From Cryptomeria japonica (taxonomy: Eukaryota > Streptophyta > Pinopsida > Cupressales > Cupressaceae): a stretch of DNA of 64,000 bases. This document shows positions 57,084 through 64,000 of the stretch, in pieces (the first letter of the stretch is position 1; each line of letters starts with the position of its first letter). Both the position numbers and the translations under genes were made by a program. The notes under the pieces were generated by a model. It searched no databases, was not told the origin of the DNA, and was given only the letters and a program-made list of their open reading frames with translations. Location of the stretch: positions 245,575,218 through 245,639,217 of the forward strand of contig NC_081406.1 of the NCBI RefSeq assembly GCF_030272615.1, given 5' to 3'.

Positions 57084-58159
57084 ACTATTACCTGTTGGGC
57101 TTAAGTGTAACCTTGAAACAATCCATGATACTAATGCATATGCTATGTAATTATCTATTAAATGTGCATATGCTAGAGAGAATGTTGTTTCAAGATGATT
57201 TGGGAAATGTGGTTGTTTGTATGTGCTAACGTGTTTTGTAGGTCTGTACTAAGAAAGTGGTGTTATGATGAATCTTGCAGCAAGGAGCAGGACTCTTACC
57301 AACTGGCCAATTGTTAAAGGAGTCAAGGAATAACCAACATGGAGGATATTTCTCTACTTAATGTTGTAACTACCTTCTTAATTAATCATGTACAACCAGT
57401 TGAATCTATCTAGGGGCGTTGCGCTATATCTATGCTGGGGAAGTCTTATCTAACTTGGCTAAGTGCATGCATGAGCTTCCCTTTCCTCTTTTTATGCTTT
57501 CAATAAATGGCTCCCTCCTCATGTTGTGGAGTTGGTCGGCCAATTAGTTAGGATAGATGATAGTTTTTCTTCTATAAATAATGTTCAGATGATGTAAGTT
57601 TACTTTCAGCTTTGAAATATAGTTTAAGAGCATGTTATCATATCTTATGTACTTCTGTTTTGATGAATCAAATGATATTATGAGTTTTCAGCACTTGTGT
57701 TAATCTTGGAAGTCTCACTCAAGGGGGCCCACTTGGCGAGAACTTTGTTTAGTTAGCTTAGTAGTTATTCTTCATTCAGTAGTTAGTATCATTCCAGCAA
57801 TTGATTGTACGTATAGCCAAAGCGGGCAGAGTAGTTTCTCGTCTATTGTCTGGAACCTCATTCTTGTAGCTTATGTTAGATTAATATTCACATGTTCAAA
57901 TTATTTGTTGATTTAAGTTCAGTTTCCTTCATTAGTTGTTTACAACATTTCAATTTTAGCATTGTTCTTTGCTTAAGTCTTGATAGCCATAATAGAGTCT
58001 TAGTGCACATACAATGTTGACCCATTTCAAGTTCATGTCCCTGGGTTGATGAGTTAAATGAACCTCCATAATGAGTCTGACAGATACTTAGTATGGATGT
58101 GTAATCTCTAAGTTATAGCTTTAAGGGCTTTAATATTGAACCATTAAAGGAGGCGGACA
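57084..58159 (+). mobile_element. Probable 5' LTR of Athila/Tat-like gypsy element
   Basis: The right edge is well placed: GGCGGACA ends at 58159, four bases before the primer-binding site. The left edge is a guess at TGTTGGGCTTAAGTG (57084), because the partner LTR lies outside the window. CTATAAATA at 57572-57580 is a plausible promoter. No coding sequence is present. Confidence 0.5.
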
Positions 58160-58163
58160 TTTT

Positions 58164-58182
58164 TGGTGTTATTGCCGAGGAC
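58164..58182 (+). promoter_or_regulatory. Primer-binding site, tRNA-Asp type (diverged)
   Basis: TGGTGTTATTGCCGAGGAC is a decayed version of the TGGCGCCGTTGCCGGGGA site used by Athila/Tat elements. Differences from that consensus are mostly transitions. Its position just after an LTR-like CA end supports the assignment. Confidence 0.7.
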
Positions 58183-58363
58183 GATGTCAAACTAAGAAGT
58201 TCTTTAGGGTCATTTTTAGTTTATTCTTGTTTAAATACAGATGCAAGATGATCTTAGAATATTCTCTCATTTGAGTTATGCCCATAATTTTTCCACAAAT
58301 TCTTTGTGTGGAATCGGTTGATACTGAGTTGATATTATATGCATATATGAAGAGATAATTTAG

Positions 58364-59513
58364 GGAGATTTCTTCCTAACGACCCTTATCCTGATAGTTA
58401 TTTTGAGGAATCCAAAAATCAGTCTGAAGACAAAGACCAAGAGATAAATCCTTTGGCTGATATATTTGCCAATTTCAATAATCCAGAAGATCCAGCTAAC
58501 CAAGAACCTGTTGATAACCCATTTGCCTTGATACTTTATCAAGCAAGAATGGTTGTTGCTGCACAAAATTAGCCTAACCAACCCACTTTTGAATTCCTCA
58601 TCACAAACTAATAAGATAATAATAATCTCAAGATTATCCCTGCTTCAGTCCTCCCTAAGTTTTATGGGCTTGTAACAGAGGACCAAAATACCATTTTGTT
58701 TGAATTTGGCATCCTCTGTAGAAGCTATGACTACACCACTGATGCTCATAGGCTTAAGCTTTTCCATGCTACTTTGAAGGAAGGAGACCTAAGATGGTTT
58801 ATGAGCTTGGGAAGAGACGTTGTCAACAGTTGGGATGCCATGCAAGCAAAATTTCTTGAGAAATACAAATAATACTGTAGAAGTGGTAACATAAGGGGAG
58901 ATGAGAAGTGGTAACATAAGGGGACTACATTTCATGGTTCTTGTTCTGCTTAAGAAAGTCTTCAGACCATACTCTTAACCAAGAATCTCAAAAGTTACTT
59001 TTCCTCAGGGGAGTCAGTGATAGTTATGCTGACGCCCTAGATCTAATAGGAGGAGGGGACATTACTCATCTTCCTTGGGACAACATTAAGAAGATGTGCT
59101 AGAACTACTCCCGAGTTGCTATCAAGAAAGGAAGAGGTATGGGAAAAGCATCTGCTAGTGGGGTCTCAAGGGCAGAAATCACTAATTTTCTTTCGAATTT
59201 TAAGAAAGATATCATAAACAATATGGCCACTCAACTGAATACCCTGCAAGCAAAGAGGAAACAAGAGGAGGCAAAAGCAATGTTAGTAGAATTTTGTCCT
59301 CATTGTAGGCAAAAGGACTGCAAATGTAAAATGGTAGCCAATGTTGATAGCGAGAAAATTCCACCTGAGTTCAAGCTGATTGAGGGAGTTGAAGAACAAG
59401 TTTTCTATGTTGCACAAAGGAGACCATGGGATCCAAGACAAGGTATGCCACCTGATCCATTATTTTTTAACGGACCTTACATGAATTCTTATGCATCTAA
59501 TAACCAGTGGTAG
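58364..59513 (+). pseudogene. Athila/Tat-like gag relic
   Basis: Fragmented frames hold Gag motifs: VLPKFYGLVTEDQNTILFEF, LCRSYDYTTDAHRLKLFHAT, LKEGDLRWFMSLGRDVVNSW and MQAKFLEKYK (58640-58870). After several stops and shifts comes a 124-codon frame (59139-59513) with a putative zinc-binding CPHCRQKDCKC. A Gln/Pro-rich linker with stops follows to 59860. In this clade gag precedes protease and pol in the same direction, as here. It is inactive. Confidence 0.75.
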
Positions 59514-59860
59514 TACCAATATCCATCCAATTTTGGGGGGTATCCACTATAGTCTTGGAATAACCCTCTGAATACTTGGCCTAATTACCAAAATTCTCTA
59601 CCTCAATGGCCACTTTCTCAAGGGAATTGACAACATCCCCAAGGGAATTGGCAACAAACATCCCAGTGTAGGGGTGGAAAGCAATGGCCAAACATGTAGT
59701 TGGTTACATGCATCCACCTTCACAACCTCAGCAACAAGCTATCATGCCCCCTCCTAATCCTAATGCTAGTACACCTAGACCTACTTAGTTGCCAACTCAA
59801 CCCACACCTAATCTCAATAATAAACCATAGCCACAACAGGTTTATTCTACCGATCCAAAT

Positions 59861-62800
59861 TTGTACCCTGAATATGTTATGAGTTTAGGTGACATTCACC
59901 TATGTTCAGGAACTACCCTGCCTACTCCTCTTATAATTGAGCTTCGTGAGGAGGAAGAGGAGAATCCAAATCTGGCTAAGGCACCTACTCAACTAGAACA
60001 ATCTAAGCATCCTGAACCATGCCACCAACCTAATCCAGAACCACCATTTCCTCAATGGTTGGAAATTGTCAAACAAAAGGAAGAGTCCACCTTTGACATC
60101 CTAGATCAATTGAAACACATATGTGTCAAGATACCTTTGTTTCAGATCATTAAAGATGTCCTAGTATATGGGAAAGCCATAAAAGAGACATGTCTCAAAA
60201 ATCTAGGAAGGAAGGGAAAAGATCCCAAAACTATTCATGTGGTAGGCAAATTGGCAAACATCATGCTTGGGAAAGTAATTGTTCTCAAGTATGTTGATCC
60301 AGGTAGCCCTATAGTTGTATTCATCATCAATGGTATACAAATAAAGAATGCTTTAATAGACTTAGGTGTTGCAATTAATTTGATGACTAAGGATATCCTG
60401 CAGCAACTAAATATTGCCAATCCAAGACCCACTGCTACCATCATTCCGCTTGCTGATAGTTCTACTGTCCAATCGGATGCTATAGTGGAAGATGTAGTGG
60501 TTACTCTTGATTCATGGGAGTATCTCACATATTTCATTATCCTTTCCCCTAAAGCCACACTAGGAGGATATCCTATTATCTTGGGAAGGCCATGGTTGGA
60601 CACAACAGATGCTTATATAGGATGTCATTCAGGAGACATGATCATCTTTGATGGTAAGAATACTAAAAAATTGCTTCTTTATCCACCCGCTCAACCAAAC
60701 CAAGACATAGATAATCCTATTTGGCCAAATGTCGGAGAAGAAGCTGAAGATATTAATTTAGTGGCTAAGCTCATGATGATATATAGAAGCCCTTTCTTGC
60801 AACAGTATGATGAAGATGAAATGTTGTCTCAAATAATCCAAAACCAGTATGAGACTCATGCAGAATCATCCAACCATGCATCTAGTTTAGAAATCCCTTT
60901 GCCAATGCTTCTCTTGGTCACTCTTGCTTCACCAATAGATATTATGCCTACATTATTACTCAGAGAATTGAAAATGCCAAGTGTTAGTGAGATAGCCATG
61001 ATAGAATTGACTACACAAGTACAAGTTGCAAAAGTAAAATATCTGAACATCAATAGTCACCTTACCCAAGAGCAACAATTATCTTTGACAAATCTATTAA
61101 AGAAGCATAAGCAAGAATTTTCTTGGAGTTACCATGATATGAAGGGTATTGATCCTAAATTATGCACTCATAGGATCTATATCAGAGATGATTATGCACC
61201 AGTGAGGCAACCACAAAGAAGAATTAACTCTGCATCAAGGGAGATTGTGAAAGAAGAATTACAGAAGCTCTTGGATGTAGGATTTATCTACCCAATCTCA
61301 GATAGCCAATGGGTATCTTCTTTGGTAATTGTTCCTAAAAAGGGAGGTAAATGGATAGTTTGTGTTGATTACAAGAAACTCAATGCTACAACTAAGAAGG
61401 ATCATTTTCTACTTCCTTTCATAGATCAAGTATTGGATTCCCTAGCAGTAAAACAATACTTATGTTTCCTAGATGGTTCTAGTGGCTACAATCAAATACA
61501 AATTGCACCAGAGGAGTAGGAAAAGACAACTTTCACTTGTCCATGGGGAACCTATGCCTATTCAGTGCTTCCATTTGGTCTCTGCAATGCACCTGCAAAT
61601 TTTCAAAGAGTAGTAATAAGTATATTTTTAGACATTTCACAAGAATGTATGGAAATTTATATGGATGATTTTACTACTTATGGCACTAATTTTGTTGAAG
61701 CATTACAAAAACTAGAAAAAGTGTTGCAAAGATGTGAAGATCATAATCTGTCCCTGAATAGTGAAAAGTGTTTCATGATAATGCAACAAGGAGTGGTCCT
61801 TGGCCACTACATCTCTCAAAAAGGAATACAGGTAGATCCAACCAAGATTCCAATCATTTCTAGTCTCCATAAACTTGTAAATAAAAAATATGTTATAAGC
61901 TTTCTAAGACATGCAGGGTATTATAGGCGGTTCATAAAAGACTTCAACCAAATTGCAGCCCCACTTTATAACCTTTTGACTAAGGATGCAAAATTTCATT
62001 GGACAGGATTGTGACAAAGCCTTCTCTAATCTAAAAGGAGCATTAGCACAAGCACCTATTCTTAAGGGTCCTAATTGGGAACTCCCATTCCACATTCATA
62101 CAGATGCATCTGATTATGCAATAGAAGTTGTTTTGGGCTAGAAAGAGGTAGTTGTTGAGCATGCAATCTATTTTGTCAGCAAGAACCTGTAAGGGGTTGA
62201 GTTTAACTACACAATCACAAAAAGAAATGTTGGCAGTCATATATGCCCTCAACAAATTCAGACATTATATCATAGGGTATCAGATCTTTATTCATACTGA
62301 TCATGCAACAATTAAATATCTTATGAATAAGCCATTGATCACGGGAAGATTGGCAAGATGGTTACCGTTGATGCAGGAATTTCATATCACAATAATTGAC
62401 AAGCCTGGAAAAATAAATATTGTAGCAGATTTCTTATCCAGATTGACTACATCAGAAGATACTCAAGTGATTTATGACACTTTCCTTGATGAACATTTGT
62501 TTTTAATTATCGTGCATACACCTTGGTATGCATAATATAGCAAACTATTTGGTTGCAGGGAAGGTGCCTCCTCACTTCTCTCCAAATGAGAGGAGAATTA
62601 TCATTGATAAAAATTTCCCTTTCTCATGGATTGAAGGATGTTTATTATACACTAGACCAGATCATGTGATGAGGAGATGTGTCATAGAAGATGAAACCTA
62701 TGACATTTTGCATACATGTCATGATGAACCCTATGGGGGACATTTTGCTGCCAAAAGGACATTAATGAAAATTCTTAACACAAATTATTATTGGCCCACC

Positions 62801-63852
62801 CTTCATAAAGATGCAATCAAGTACACAAGGAAGTGTGATAGATGAAAGAGGAGGGGATGACCAACCAAATCAAATGAGATGCCCCTCTACCCTCAAGTTG
62901 TTATCACACCATTTGACAAATGGAGTTTGGATTTCGTGGGTCCAATTGATCCACCACCCAATGGTAATTCCTATATCCTAGTGTGTACTGACTATGTCAC
63001 TAAATGGGTTGAAGCTAAGGCAATGAAACATGCAAGGGATAATAAGGTTGCATATTTTTTTATGAGGAGATCTTCACAAGATATGTGGTTCCAAGGGAGA
63101 TAGTGACAGATCAAGGAGCTCAATTCACATCAACCCTTGTTACAACACTAGTTAATGAATACAATATTAGGCGTCAGAAATCTAGCCCTTATCATCCTCG
63201 GGAAAATGGGAAAGCTGAGGTAACCAATCGAGAAATTAAGGCAATTCTGAAAAAAATAGTGGCCATTCATAGAAAAGATTGGGCCAACTGATTGTCCGAA
63301 GTTGTCTGGGCATACAAAACTACATGGAAAATAACAACTGGTTTTACACCATTTGAATTGTTGTATGGAAAAACATATATGATTCCCATTGAGTTTGAAC
63401 ATAAAACTCTAAGAACTGCATTGGATGTGGAAATAAACCTATCAGAAGCACAAAGAGAAAGGATCATGCAGCTCAATAACTTAGATGAAATGAGGAAGGC
63501 AACACTTTACCACACAGAAGTTGTGCAAGCTCAATGGATTAAGTGGCATGATAAATACATTAAAAAGAAGCAATTCCAACCAGGTGATTGGGCTCTTCTT
63601 TATGACTCCCAGTATCAAGAAGGTGTAGGTAAGCTGCAAACTAGATGCCTAGGACCATATGAGGTAGCACACGTATTTTCAAATGGAGTTGTTCAACTTA
63701 GCACAATTGACCCTGTTAGATTCAAATTGCTGGTCAACGATCATCGCTTGCATTTATATCACAACCTATCTTCAAAAGCAGAATTCATGCAACAATTCAT
63801 CAACTTTCCTGTAGCCGAAGGAAGCAGACCAAGTGTCCATCCTTCTGCCTAA
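59861..63852 (+). pseudogene. Athila/Tat-like pol relic: protease, RT, RNase H, integrase
   Basis: The longest piece (59861-61519, 552 codons) has a protease with NALIDLGVAINLMT (the DLG active site of this clade), LGRPWLDTTDAY and the RT start VSSLVIVPKKGGKWIVCVDY. After TAG (61517-61519) the RT goes on with VLPFGLCNAPANFQRV and catalytic EIYMDDFTTYG (about 61648-61680). A frameshift near 62005 leads to RNase H (FHIHTDASDYAI; FIHTDHATIKYL). Integrase has HHCC remnants (HDEPYGGHFAAKR, with the last Cys position a stop), triad motifs [20 protein letters not shown] and PRENGKAEVTNREI, and a C-terminal end closing at 63852. At least two stops and three frameshifts make it inactive. The 3' LTR is outside the window. 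Confidence 0.9.
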
Positions 63853-64000
63853 TATACATGTGCATCAAAACATAATAAAGATTTCCAAATCAATGGAAAT
63901 CCAATTCTTCCATTATTCCATACATCCACCTTCACTCCATCATTCTCTCTCTTCCACCATTCTCTTGATCATTTCCCTCCATCGTGTTCTTCATTTATTA
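63853..64000 (+). other. Post-pol region of the Athila/Tat-like element
   Basis: A pyrimidine-rich, non-coding stretch follows the integrase stop. It probably belongs to the long spacer that precedes the 3' LTR in this clade. It is cut by the window edge. Confidence 0.4.

Overview
The window is nuclear DNA of a seed plant. It is AT-rich and gene-poor, one host gene has an intron close to 10 kb long, and most of the rest is nested, decayed retrotransposons and DNA transposons of plant families. This looks more like a gymnosperm or another large plant genome than a compact angiosperm, but that is an inference from gene density and transposon make-up. I saw no bacterial operons, CRISPR arrays, rRNA genes or intact tRNA genes, and no new defence-type or biosynthetic system.

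The one convincing host gene is CRY-DASH (plant CRY3 type) on the minus strand. Exon 1 (15718-14552) encodes a long transit-like N-terminus and the photolyase N-terminal domain. Exon 2 (4604-4375) encodes the start of the FAD-binding domain. They are separated by a 9,947-bp phase-0 intron, and the remaining exons lie left of the window. Intron 1 holds a same-strand Ty3/gypsy relic (about 6.4-7.9 kb), an unidentified coding-like segment (8.3-8.8 kb) and an antisense hAT transposase relic (11.2-13.5 kb). Sequence left of exon 2 carries a SINE with a 15-bp target-site duplication and a local tandem duplication. Upstream of the gene is a roughly 0.8-kb tandem duplication (16.0-17.6 kb).

From 18 to 32 kb comes an almost full-length L1-type LINE (ORF1 and ORF2, overlapping at ATGA, several stops), then a Ty1/copia relic. 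The copia relic is split by an unidentified 2-kb insertion and by a solo LTR with a clean AAGAG duplication. A GACTCGG-rich inverted-repeat element follows. From 32.5 to 40.7 kb are microsatellites, two copies of a 1.3-kb copia-type LTR, an older related LTR, and several short tandem arrays.

At 41,057-47,771 (minus strand) lies a structurally complete Ty3/gypsy element. It has two ~990-bp LTRs, an AATGA target-site duplication, a PBS, a PPT, gag and an open 1,045-codon pol. It is disabled by a stop, a frameshift and two catalytic Asp-to-Asn changes in RNase H. The right third contains a six-copy ~117-bp tandem array (48.9-49.5 kb), a 2-kb purine-rich block with ~0.53-kb higher-order periodicity (51.25-53.3 kb), a second hAT relic (54.7-56.2 kb), and an Athila/Tat-like gypsy relic (about 57-64 kb) that runs off the right edge.

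These elements do not form a pathway. The layout records successive insertion and decay around one light-signalling/DNA-repair gene. Findings worth checking are the tandem arrays, the CRY-DASH gene structure and the dated nested insertions.
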